From Sphingobacterium thalpophilum (GTDB lineage Bacteria > Bacteroidota > Bacteroidia > Sphingobacteriales > Sphingobacteriaceae), in contig NZ_CP151087.1 of the NCBI RefSeq assembly GCF_038396785.1, forward strand, positions 3,720,001 through 3,784,000: DNA of 64,000 nucleotides. The letters run 5' to 3'. Below, piece by piece: positions 55,109-62,894 of the stretch. A program made the position numbers and the translations under genes. Every line of letters begins with the position of its first letter. Within the stretch, counting starts at the first letter, position 1. The notes beneath the pieces are model-generated. The model did not search any database and was not told the origin of the DNA. It saw only the letters and a program-made list of their open reading frames with translations.

Positions 55109-55933
55109 ATGGCAAACGCACCTAAAACTGCTGCAAAACAAGAGAGCAACAACGGAGGATCTTTCTTTGCTCAAGCTGCAATCATCATCTGTTTCATCGT
55201 GGGTTTCTGTGTATGGAAATTTGTGATGGGTAATCCAACTAACTTCGTTGACAACAATCCTGAAAATGCTCCAAATCCAGGTAACTACTTAGGAATGGTT
55301 TACCATGCTGGGGCTATCGTACCTGTTTTGCTTGGTTTATTCTTGATGGTATGGGTTTTCTCAGTAGAACGTTTTATCGTTATTAACAAAGCATCTGGTA
55401 CAGGAAACGTTGGAAACTTTGTGAGAAAAATCCAAACGTTGATTAATGGTGGAAACATCGACACAGCAATCGCTGAGTGTGACAAACAAAAAGGTTCAGT
55501 AGCAAACGTAGTTAAGGCTGGTTTATTGAAATACAAAGCAGTATCAGTAGATCCTAACGTTGACACTGAAAAAGCTACTATCGCAATTCAAAAAGAAATC
55601 GAAGAAACTACAGCATTAGAAATGCCAATGTTAGAGAAAAACTTAAACGTTATCGCTACATTAGTTTCTATCGGTACATTATGTGGTCTATTGGGTACGG
55701 TAACAGGTATGATCAAAGCCTTCTCGGCATTGGCAACAGGTGGTGCTCCAGATTCAGCTAAATTGGCAAACGGTATCTCTGAGGCCTTGATCAATACAGC
55801 AACTGGTATCGCGACTTCAACATTCGCTATCGTATTGTATAACATCTTTACTGCAAAAATCGATAAATTAACTTACTCTATCGACGAAGCTGGTTTCTCA
55901 ATCGTACAAACGTACGCTGCAAACCACAAATAA
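55109..55933 (+). CDS. exbB: ExbB/TolQ-family proton channel subunit
   Basis: A 274-residue inner-membrane protein of the MotA/TolQ/ExbB family. It has three TM segments: ~20-38 (AAIIICFIVGFCVWKF), ~72-92 (IVPVLLGLFLMVWVFSVERF) and the last two helices around 185-245 (LNVIATLVSIGTLCGLLGTVTGMIKAF, INTATGIATSTFAIVLYNIF). With ExbD it turns proton flow into force on TonB. The ATG at 55109 (MANAPKTAAKQ) is chosen because the upstream reading is low-complexity AT-rich sequence. It is the first gene of a seven-gene Ton operon. Confidence 0.93.
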   Translation: MANAPKTAAKQESNNGGSFFAQAAIIICFIVGFCVWKFVMGNPTNFVDNNPENAPNPGNYLGMVYHAGAIVPVLLGLFLMVWVFSVERFIVINKASGTGNVGNFVRKIQTLINGGNIDTAIAECDKQKGSVANVVKAGLLKYKAVSVDPNVDTEKATIAIQKEIEETTALEMPMLEKNLNVIATLVSIGTLCGLLGTVTGMIKAFSALATGGAPDSAKLANGISEALINTATGIATSTFAIVLYNIFTAKIDKLTYSIDEAGFSIVQTYAANHK

Positions 55934-56034
55934 GAACTATGATGAAAATTTTTGATTTTATTTTATGGAAATCAAAAATCAAAAGCATCATAGGATAGAA
56001 GATTGAGTTTTTAATTTAAAAAGAAGAATTTAAA

Positions 56035-56697
56035 ATGGGTAAAGCAAAAGTAAAAAGAGCCAGTACGTCGATCGACATGACAGCGATGTGTGACGTATCG
56101 TTCTTACTGCTTACGTTCTTCGTCTTAACGGCGACTGCGCGCCAACCGGAAGCATTGACGGTGGATACCCCAGCATCGACTACAAAAGATAAGTTACCTG
56201 ATTCAAATGTGGGTATGATCACAATAGGCGATAAAGGTAAAGTTTTCTTCGGTACGACTGATCAACAAGTTCGCGTAAAAGCACTAGAAAGAATGTCAGC
56301 AAAGTATGGCGTTGGCTTTTCACAAGAAGATTACGATCGTTTCAAATTGATGGAAAACTTTGGTGTACCAATGTCTAAGTTAAAAGCATTGCTAGCTTTG
56401 GATGGAAGTAAGCGTACGGAAAAAGGTTTGCAAACTGGTATCCCGGTTGATAGTACAGAGAATACTTCAAATGAGTTGTATTACTGGGTTCAAAATGCCC
56501 GTCTTGCAGCTGAGGAAGTAAATAAGGAAAAAGAGGCATCAGATAAAAACTTCGTGCATCCAGGACCTTTAAAGATGGCTATCAAAGCAGATGCGAATGA
56601 AAAATATCCTTCGGTTAATTTAGTTATTGAAACGTTGCGGAATCAAAAGCAAAACAAATTTAGTTTCATAACAGGCATGCGTGCTGAGGAGAAATAA
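56035..56697 (+). CDS. exbD: ExbD-family biopolymer transporter, copy 1
   Basis: A 220-residue ExbD homologue. One TM near the N-terminus (~18-36) contains the proton-carrying Asp in SIDMTAMCDVSFLLLTFFVL. The periplasmic part (~40-220) is longer than E. coli ExbD (141). It lies 101 bp after exbB and 24 bp before the second exbD. Two ExbD paralogues behind one ExbB is the standard Bacteroidota arrangement. Confidence 0.9.
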   Translation: MGKAKVKRASTSIDMTAMCDVSFLLLTFFVLTATARQPEALTVDTPASTTKDKLPDSNVGMITIGDKGKVFFGTTDQQVRVKALERMSAKYGVGFSQEDYDRFKLMENFGVPMSKLKALLALDGSKRTEKGLQTGIPVDSTENTSNELYYWVQNARLAAEEVNKEKEASDKNFVHPGPLKMAIKADANEKYPSVNLVIETLRNQKQNKFSFITGMRAEEK

Positions 56698-56721
56698 TTG
56701 ACGATTTAATAAGAACAAACA

Positions 56722-57279
56722 ATGGCAGAATTAAATCAGGATAGTGGTAAAAAAGGCAAAGGCGGGAAAGTAAGATCCAAGAAGAATGGCGGTAAGGTCG
56801 ACCTTACGGCGATGGTGGATTTGGCATTCTTGTTGATTACCTTCTTCATGTTGACCACGTCCTTAAATAAACCGCAAGCGATGGATGTGGCTATGCCAGA
56901 CAAAAATAAAATTAAGGAACAACAAAGCGATGAATTGCTTACAGCAGATAATCGTTCCCTGACAATTTTATTGGGTTCTGACAATAAAGTCTCTTGGGTA
57001 TATGGTCAAGTTGCTCGTCCGATCGAAGGTCCTACTGTCGCTGGTTACGGTGCAGATGGGATTCGTAAGGTACTGATGGAGAAAAAGGCATATGTACCTC
57101 GCGTTTCAGGCGGTAAAGACATGATCGTAATCATAAGACCTAGTGATAAATGTACACAACGTAATCTGGTTGACATTCTTGACGAGATGAAAATTGTAGA
57201 CGTAAAACGCTATATGATCGGTAAGATTACTCCAGAGGAAGTGGAAGTGTTAAAACGTGACAATATCTATAATGATTAG
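56722..57279 (+). CDS. exbD: ExbD-family biopolymer transporter, copy 2
   Basis: A 185-residue ExbD homologue. A very basic N-terminus (KKGKGGKVRSKKNGGK) precedes the TM with the key Asp in VDLTAMVDLAFLLITFFMLT. The periplasmic domain ends VDILDEMKIVDVKRYMIGKI, the usual ExbD strand-helix pattern. It probably forms a mixed unit with copy 1. Confidence 0.9.
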   Translation: MAELNQDSGKKGKGGKVRSKKNGGKVDLTAMVDLAFLLITFFMLTTSLNKPQAMDVAMPDKNKIKEQQSDELLTADNRSLTILLGSDNKVSWVYGQVARPIEGPTVAGYGADGIRKVLMEKKAYVPRVSGGKDMIVIIRPSDKCTQRNLVDILDEMKIVDVKRYMIGKITPEEVEVLKRDNIYND

Positions 57280-57310
57280 TTATTAGATTGACACAAAAAA
57301 CTAAAATAAG

Positions 57311-58198
57311 ATGATAGGGTCAAAATTAGATATTTTTAAGAAAGAATGGCTTGATGTCGTTTTTCAGGGCCGCAACAAGGAATATGGAGCTTACGAGCTT
57401 CGTAAACTTGCGCCTAAAGCGACTAATAGAGGGCTACTTGTCGTTATCGGCTTTGTAGTGCTAGCAAGTCTTCTTCGTCTTTTCGGAGACAAAATTTTTC
57501 CGAAAAAGCCTGTTGAAGCACCTCCAGCGGTAACTGAGGTTACTTTGGAAGACCTTGAAGAAATCAAGCCACCAGAACCACCAGAAGAGGAGCCTCTTCC
57601 ACAAGAACCGGAGGAAAAACCTCAACAAGTGGCTATGGATGTACCAAAAGAGGATTTGGTTCGTTTCCCTGAGCCTAAAGTAGCTCCTGCAAACAAAGTT
57701 GTAGAAGAAGTTGCTTCTCAGGAAGAGTTGAAGGATCCAAATAAAACGCCAGCACGTATTACCTTGAAAGGTAGCCCGACTGGTACTTCCGTTGCACGTG
57801 GTGAATTTGGTTCGAAGAAACAAGACGGTGCAATCACTGGTGCTGCAAAAGGGGATCCTAATGGTAATGGAGACGAAATTCTTCCATTTAATGCCATTGA
57901 GGTTCAACCAATGCCTGTAGGCGGTATGCAAGCATTTATGTCTTGGGTTGGTTCAAACTACGAGTACCCAGCTGCTGCGACTGAAAATGGTGTGAATGGT
58001 GTCGTGGAAGTGTCCTTCGTTGTAGAAAAGGATGGTAGCTTGACAGACATCAATATTAAACGTGATTTGAAATATGGTACTGGTGATGCAGCTGTAAGGT
58101 TGCTTAAAAAAGCGAAGAAATGGAAACCTGGTATTCAAAATGGTCGTCCAGTTCGTGTAGCGTACACTTTACCAATTCGATTGAACCTTCAAAATTAG
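57311..58198 (+). CDS. tonB: TonB energy-transducing protein
   Basis: A 295-residue TonB. A cytosolic N-terminus with the phylum motif FQGRNKEYGAYELRK precedes one TM (~43-60, GLLVVIGFVVLASLLRLFG). Then comes a Pro/Glu-rich spacer (~75-110, EIKPPEPPEEEPLPQEPEEK) and a C-terminal TonB domain (GVNGVVEVSFVVEKDGSLTD to VRVAYTLPIRLN). It carries energy from ExbB/ExbD to outer-membrane receptors. It lies 31 bp after exbD copy 2. Confidence 0.93.
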   Translation: MIGSKLDIFKKEWLDVVFQGRNKEYGAYELRKLAPKATNRGLLVVIGFVVLASLLRLFGDKIFPKKPVEAPPAVTEVTLEDLEEIKPPEPPEEEPLPQEPEEKPQQVAMDVPKEDLVRFPEPKVAPANKVVEEVASQEELKDPNKTPARITLKGSPTGTSVARGEFGSKKQDGAITGAAKGDPNGNGDEILPFNAIEVQPMPVGGMQAFMSWVGSNYEYPAAATENGVNGVVEVSFVVEKDGSLTDINIKRDLKYGTGDAAVRLLKKAKKWKPGIQNGRPVRVAYTLPIRLNLQN

Positions 58199-58199
58199 A

Positions 58200-58436
58200 A
58201 TGACAAATTTTAATTCGAATAATAATTCAAATTTTAGACAGAAATCGCCTCTGAAGCGGTTTCTGTCTATTTTAGGACTATTTATGTTTGGCTTTTATTT
58301 TGTTTTGGGCCTTTTGATTATATTCTGGGACAGTTTTCCCATTCCGATTAATCCAACTTACAAAACAATCTTTGGCGTCGTATTGATCCTGTATTCTTTT
58401 ATGCGGTTTGTACGGCTTTGGCAAAATAATTTTTAA
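58200..58436 (+). CDS. Small membrane protein of the Ton operon
   Basis: A 78-residue protein with an Asn-rich start (NFNSNNNSNFRQKSPLKRF) and two TM segments (~22-42, LGLFMFGFYFVLGLLIIFW, and ~53-70). I do not recognise a family. It begins 1 nt after the tonB stop, so it is translated with TonB and may be an accessory of the complex. Confidence 0.7.
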   Translation: MTNFNSNNNSNFRQKSPLKRFLSILGLFMFGFYFVLGLLIIFWDSFPIPINPTYKTIFGVVLILYSFMRFVRLWQNNF

Positions 58437-58516
58437 TTAACTGCCCTCTTCTTTTTGGCTACAAGCAATTCTCTCTTCAAAAATTAAACTATTTTTTAAT
58501 TAAACTGTCTTATTTT

Positions 58517-59455
58517 ATGATGTATCATATGAGAAAATATAAAATGGTTCTTGTGATGCTTGGCATCTGTATGGGCATTTTTGTTTCCTGTAAAAATAAA
58601 ACAAAGCAAGCGAAAGAGGGCGAGGATATTTTAACAGGTAAGCTGCCCGTTATTGTGGATCAAACGTTGTTGCCTATTATCAAAGAATCTGCGGATGTTT
58701 TTGAGAGCTCTTATCCAAATTCAAGTTTGGAGCTTATGGCCCGGCCGGAGATTAAAGCTGTCAATGCATTGCTTGCTGATTCGGCCTATGTGGTAGTATT
58801 GACGCGAAAGCTGACAAATGAAGAAGATAGCTATTTCAGAAAACGCGGTATTCAGCCAAAGATATTTCAAATGGCTTCGGATGCTGTTGTATTGATCAGT
58901 AATCGTAACAGTACTGATACTATAATGCCTCAAAAAGACGTTAAGTCTTTGTTGGAAGGTAACTTAGCCGGGCAACGTTTGATCTTTGACAATGCCAATT
59001 CAAGTACACTGCGGTATTTGAAGGACTATTTCAAATTGAACAAAATCGATCCGAAAGCTGTTTCTGCTTTAAAGGATAGTGAGGATGTGATGAAATATGT
59101 GAGCGAGAATACGAATACAGTGGGCGTTATTGGTTATAATTGGTATTTAAAAGCTGTGGAAAAAAATTCGAATTTATTGGATAAAATTCGTACATTGAGC
59201 ATCGAAAGCGTTGGTAAAGAGGGTGAAAAGCTTAGTTTTTATAGACCGTCCCAATCAACTATCGCCGACGGCTTATATCCTTTTGTAAGACCTGTCTACA
59301 TTATGAACTATCAGCCGAATATGGGCTTAGGTTTGGGCTTCAGCGCCTTTTTGACAGGAGATCGTGGACAACGTATTGTATTGAAAGCTGGATTGGTTCC
59401 TGCTACAATGCCTGGCCGGGAGATCATTATTAGAGATGAAAGTTATATTAAATAG
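58517..59455 (+). CDS. PstS-like phosphate-binding-family lipoprotein
   Basis: A 312-residue lipoprotein; lipobox FVSC at about residue 25. A periplasmic binding-protein fold of the PstS type follows: GKLPVIVDQTLLPIIKESADV, DAVVLISNRNSTDT, FDNANSSTLRYLKDYF and VGVIGYNWYLKA. The PstABC permease is absent here, and it is embedded in the Ton operon, so a role in Ton-linked transport is more likely than classic Pst uptake. The first ATG (58517) is used, but one four codons later would also work. Confidence 0.83.
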   Translation: MMYHMRKYKMVLVMLGICMGIFVSCKNKTKQAKEGEDILTGKLPVIVDQTLLPIIKESADVFESSYPNSSLELMARPEIKAVNALLADSAYVVVLTRKLTNEEDSYFRKRGIQPKIFQMASDAVVLISNRNSTDTIMPQKDVKSLLEGNLAGQRLIFDNANSSTLRYLKDYFKLNKIDPKAVSALKDSEDVMKYVSENTNTVGVIGYNWYLKAVEKNSNLLDKIRTLSIESVGKEGEKLSFYRPSQSTIADGLYPFVRPVYIMNYQPNMGLGLGFSAFLTGDRGQRIVLKAGLVPATMPGREIIIRDESYIK

Positions 59456-59480
59456 ATAATAAATAGTACAAAAATAGATT

Positions 59481-61280
59481 ATGACAAACAGTAAATTATT
59501 ATTTAGTCTTTTATTGGCGGGATCTGTGGGCACAGTAAGTGCACAAAGTTTGAAAGATGCTAGAGCAGCCATCGAGGCTGAGAATTATGGTAAAGCGAAA
59601 ACTATCCTTCAACAGTTAGTGACTAAGCAACCTAAGAATGGAGATAATTATTTCTATTTGGGTCAAATTTATTTGGTAAACGACAGAGCGGATTCTGCCG
59701 CTGCGATTTTCAACCAAGGTTTGGCTGCTGATCCAAAGGCTACAATCAACAATGTAGGTTTGGGCTATGTTGACTTAATGAAAAAGGATAAAGCGAGCGC
59801 TGAATCTAAATTCGCTTTGGCAACCGCAAAATTAGGTAAGAAAGATTATGAACCATTATTGGAAATCGGTCGTGCATATATTAAAGCGCCGGAGCCCGAT
59901 TATGCGAAAGCTTTGGAATATCTAACGCAAGCGAAAGAAAAAAACAAAAAAGATATTGCAATTCCTATCGCATTAGGTGATGCTTATCGTGGTTTAAAAG
60001 AAGGTTCATTGGCCTATACAAGCTATGGTGAAGCGACTGATATCGATCCAAATTCAGTACAAGCGAAAGTTGGACAGGCTGTGATCGTACGTGGTGCACA
60101 AGCTTTTGATGAAGCTATCACACAATTGGAAGCTATTGCAGCAGAGACTCCGGCTTACGCACCTACTTATCGTGAGTTGGCTGAAACATATAATCAATGG
60201 TCAAGATTACCGGGTACTTCTGACGAGAAATATGTTGAGTTAAATAAAAAGGCTGTTGAGCAATACAAAAAATATCTAGAAGTTGCGGGTGATAATTCAT
60301 TGGAAGCTAAAATCCGCTACGCAGATTTCTTGGTTTATGCACGTCAGTACGACGATTTGAAAGTGGTTTCTGAGGAATTAGCGAAAAACCCTTCTGTAGA
60401 TCCAAAAATCTATCGTTATTTGGGTTATATCGCTTTCCAAAAAGCGAAAGATTATCCAAAAGCTTTGGAATACTTAAACCAGATGTTTAGCAAAATGGAA
60501 AAAGATCGTGTAATTCCATTGGATTATATGTATCTAGGTATGTCTAAGATTGCTGCAAATAGCCCTAAGCCAGCGGCTGCTGGTGCAGATAGCACGGCTA
60601 CTGCGGCTCCGGTATTGACAGCAGAGAATACGGCGAATATTCAAAAGGGTATTGCCGATATTAAGAAAGCAATTGATTTAGACAAAGAATTGTTGGGAGA
60701 AACAGCTGAGTTGGCATTTGCTAAATACCAAGAGCAAGAATTGCAGACAGCAGCCTCTTTATTCGAACTAGTTGCTTCTTATAAAGATAACAATACATAT
60801 TTTTTTGATGCAAACTACTATGCTGGAGAAGCTTATTACCAAATCGGTGCAAAGGAAGATGCTGCTAGTAAGAATGAAGAACAAGTCGTCGTTAATCAAG
60901 AATTGAGAGATAAAGCAATTGCTGATTTGCAAAAAGCACAGACTTTTTTATCTGTTATTGAAACGACAGACAATAAAGAAGCACAAGATAAATATTTGAT
61001 CAATGCGCTTTATTATAAAGCTTTTGCTGCCTTAACCGCGGACAACTTGGAGCAACCTAAAGGTGATTTCGTTGCATCCTTCCAAAAATTGATCGAAACC
61101 ATCAATCAACGCGGTGCGCAAGAGAAACATAAGAACTATTTAGTTGATGCGAATACCTATATCGGTCTTTACTATTATGTGAAACAAGATCTTCCTAAAG
61201 CAAAGGAAAGCTTCCAAAAAGTATTGGCAATAGATCCAGCAAATGAAGCTGTTAAAGGCTATTTACAAGGTATCAAATAA
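59481..61280 (+). CDS. Exported TPR protein of the Ton operon
   Basis: A 599-residue exported protein. Signal peptide (~1-22, ending SVGTVSAQ). Many TPR repeats follow: YGKAKTILQQLVTKQPKNGDN, DYAKALEYLTQAKEKNKKD, YPKALEYLNQMFSKMEKD, LPKAKESFQKVLAIDPANEA. There is an Ala/Thr-rich linker near 365-385 (AAAGADSTATAAP). It probably scaffolds envelope complexes in the periplasm. It lies 25 bp after the PstS-like gene and is the last gene of the operon, followed by a strong terminator. Confidence 0.85.
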   Translation: MTNSKLLFSLLLAGSVGTVSAQSLKDARAAIEAENYGKAKTILQQLVTKQPKNGDNYFYLGQIYLVNDRADSAAAIFNQGLAADPKATINNVGLGYVDLMKKDKASAESKFALATAKLGKKDYEPLLEIGRAYIKAPEPDYAKALEYLTQAKEKNKKDIAIPIALGDAYRGLKEGSLAYTSYGEATDIDPNSVQAKVGQAVIVRGAQAFDEAITQLEAIAAETPAYAPTYRELAETYNQWSRLPGTSDEKYVELNKKAVEQYKKYLEVAGDNSLEAKIRYADFLVYARQYDDLKVVSEELAKNPSVDPKIYRYLGYIAFQKAKDYPKALEYLNQMFSKMEKDRVIPLDYMYLGMSKIAANSPKPAAAGADSTATAAPVLTAENTANIQKGIADIKKAIDLDKELLGETAELAFAKYQEQELQTAASLFELVASYKDNNTYFFDANYYAGEAYYQIGAKEDAASKNEEQVVVNQELRDKAIADLQKAQTFLSVIETTDNKEAQDKYLINALYYKAFAALTADNLEQPKGDFVASFQKLIETINQRGAQEKHKNYLVDANTYIGLYYYVKQDLPKAKESFQKVLAIDPANEAVKGYLQGIK

Positions 61281-61304
61281 GCTTAAGTAAAATCATTCTA
61301 AATT

Positions 61305-61335
61305 AGGCGTAGATAGTAATATCTACGCCTTTTTT
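61305..61335 (+). terminator. Terminator of the Ton operon
   Basis: AGGCGTAGATA pairs perfectly with TATCTACGCCT (11 bp) around a 4-nt loop, then T5. It starts 24 nt after the TPR gene. Confidence 0.92.
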
Positions 61336-61337
61336 GT

Positions 61338-61368
61338 TTTGTTTTTTACCTTGGAATCTCTATATTTA
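61338..61368 (+). promoter_or_regulatory. Candidate nuo promoter (TTTG-N19-TATATTTA)
   Basis: TTTG (61338-61341), 19 bp, then TATATTTA (61361-61368), one base off the TAnnTTTG box. The nuoA ATG lies 31 nt further. Confidence 0.45.
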
Positions 61369-61399
61369 AAGACAGTTACCAATATAAATTTTAATTGAG

Positions 61400-61774
61400 A
61401 TGGAGCAAGCCAATAGTATGCCGATAGACTACTTGCCTATATTTATACAGCTTCTAGTAGCTGTTGGATTTGGGGTAGGTACCATAATTATTACACATCT
61501 TATCGGGCCAAAGGTCCGCACAGAAAACAAGCTTGGAGCTTTTGAATCAGGAATTGAAGTTGTCGGAAATGCCAGGCAGCCTTTCTCTATCAAATATTTC
61601 TTGGTCGCTATCCTGTTTGTCATATTTGATGTTGAAGTTATTTTCATGTATCCATGGGCAGTCAACTTCCGGGAAATGGGACTACAGGGCTTAATCGAGA
61701 TGTTTATTTTCATGGGACTGCTCTTGTTGGGCTTTATCTATGTGATCAAGAAGAAAGCATTGAGTTGGGACTAG
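61400..61774 (+). CDS. nuoA: NADH-quinone oxidoreductase subunit A
   Basis: A 124-residue membrane subunit of respiratory complex I with three TM segments (~8-30, ~63-82, ~93-115). Family landmarks are YESGIEVVGNARQPFSIKYF in the form FESGIEVVGNARQPFSIKYF, then LFVIFDVEVIFMYPWAV with the conserved acidic pair. It opens the nuo operon. Confidence 0.94.
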   Translation: MEQANSMPIDYLPIFIQLLVAVGFGVGTIIITHLIGPKVRTENKLGAFESGIEVVGNARQPFSIKYFLVAILFVIFDVEVIFMYPWAVNFREMGLQGLIEMFIFMGLLLLGFIYVIKKKALSWD

Positions 61775-61834
61775 ATACTCCCATGATGGCTGGCCTTTGG
61801 GCGAGCAATACTTAAACCTATAAATCGACTTTTC

Positions 61835-62386
61835 ATGAGTGATATAAAATTGGCAGAAGCTCCTCCGGGAGTAGAAGGCGCAGGTTTTTTTGCGACGAGT
61901 TTGGATAAAGCCATTGGCTTGGCCCGAGCTAACTCGTTATGGCCTTTACCGTTCGCCACATCCTGTTGTGGTATCGAGTTTATGGCAACGATGGGCTCTA
62001 CTTACGATTTGGCTAGATTTGGTGCCGAACGCCCTAGTTTTTCGCCGCGTCAGGCAGATATGCTATTGGTGATGGGTACCATTGCTAAGAAAATGGCTCC
62101 GGTGTTAAAGCAGGTGTATGTGCAAATGGCCGAGCCGCGCTGGGTAATTGCTGTCGGGGCTTGTGCATCTAGTGGTGGTATTTTCGATACGTATTCTGTC
62201 CTACAAGGAATAGACGAAATTATACCGGTTGATGTGTATGTGCCAGGTTGTCCTCCCCGTCCAGAAGCAATTTTGGATGGCGTCTTGCGTCTGCAGGACA
62301 TCGTGAAGAACGAATCGTTGAACCGGAGAAATACACCCGAATACAAAGCGCTGCTTGAAAAGTACGGAATACATACAAATAAATAG
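61835..62386 (+). CDS. nuoB: NADH-quinone oxidoreductase subunit B
   Basis: A 183-residue peripheral-arm subunit that holds the last Fe-S cluster (N2). The cysteine ligands stand in TSCCGIEFMA, VGACASSGGIFD and PGCPPRPEAILDG. N2 passes electrons to quinone. It lies 61 bp after nuoA. Its stop is directly followed by the nuoC start. Confidence 0.95.
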   Translation: MSDIKLAEAPPGVEGAGFFATSLDKAIGLARANSLWPLPFATSCCGIEFMATMGSTYDLARFGAERPSFSPRQADMLLVMGTIAKKMAPVLKQVYVQMAEPRWVIAVGACASSGGIFDTYSVLQGIDEIIPVDVYVPGCPPRPEAILDGVLRLQDIVKNESLNRRNTPEYKALLEKYGIHTNK

Positions 62387-62884
62387 ATGATGGAAAACAG
62401 TTTTTTATTGGATAAGCTCCAAGGAAATTTTCCGGCAAAGATTACCGAAATTCAAGATGCGCACAATCTATTGACCATTGTTGTCGATACGGAAGATGTG
62501 ATTGATGTACTTCGTTTCTTAAAATCGAATAAGGAGTTGCAGTTTATTCATCTCACGGATATTACGGCGGTACATTATCCGCATTTAGAAAAGGAGTTTG
62601 CTGTAGTTTATCATATCCACAGTCTCGTTCATAATATCCGAATCCGCGTGAAGGTCTTTTTGCATGGGCCGAATCCTGAGATTCCAACAGCAACCGTCGT
62701 TTGGAGAGGTGCAAATTGGATGGAACGTGAGACTTTTGATTTTTTTGGTGTGAATTTTATAGGGCATCCCGATTTGAGAAGGATTTTGAATGTAGATGAT
62801 ATGGAGGTGTTTCCAATGCGTAAGGAATATCCTTTGGAAGATCCCAATCGCGTAGATAAGAAAGATTTGTATTTCGGCCGTTAA
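62387..62884 (+). CDS. nuoC: NADH-quinone oxidoreductase subunit C
   Basis: A 165-residue subunit of the 30-kDa type. The family signature WxERExxDxFG is seen as NWMERETFDFFGVNF, then the RRILNVDDME and FPMRKEYPLEDPNR ending. It is separate from nuoD, in contrast to E. coli NuoCD. The start directly abuts the nuoB stop. Confidence 0.94.
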   Translation: MMENSFLLDKLQGNFPAKITEIQDAHNLLTIVVDTEDVIDVLRFLKSNKELQFIHLTDITAVHYPHLEKEFAVVYHIHSLVHNIRIRVKVFLHGPNPEIPTATVVWRGANWMERETFDFFGVNFIGHPDLRRILNVDDMEVFPMRKEYPLEDPNRVDKKDLYFGR

Positions 62885-62894
62885 TTTATACGAT

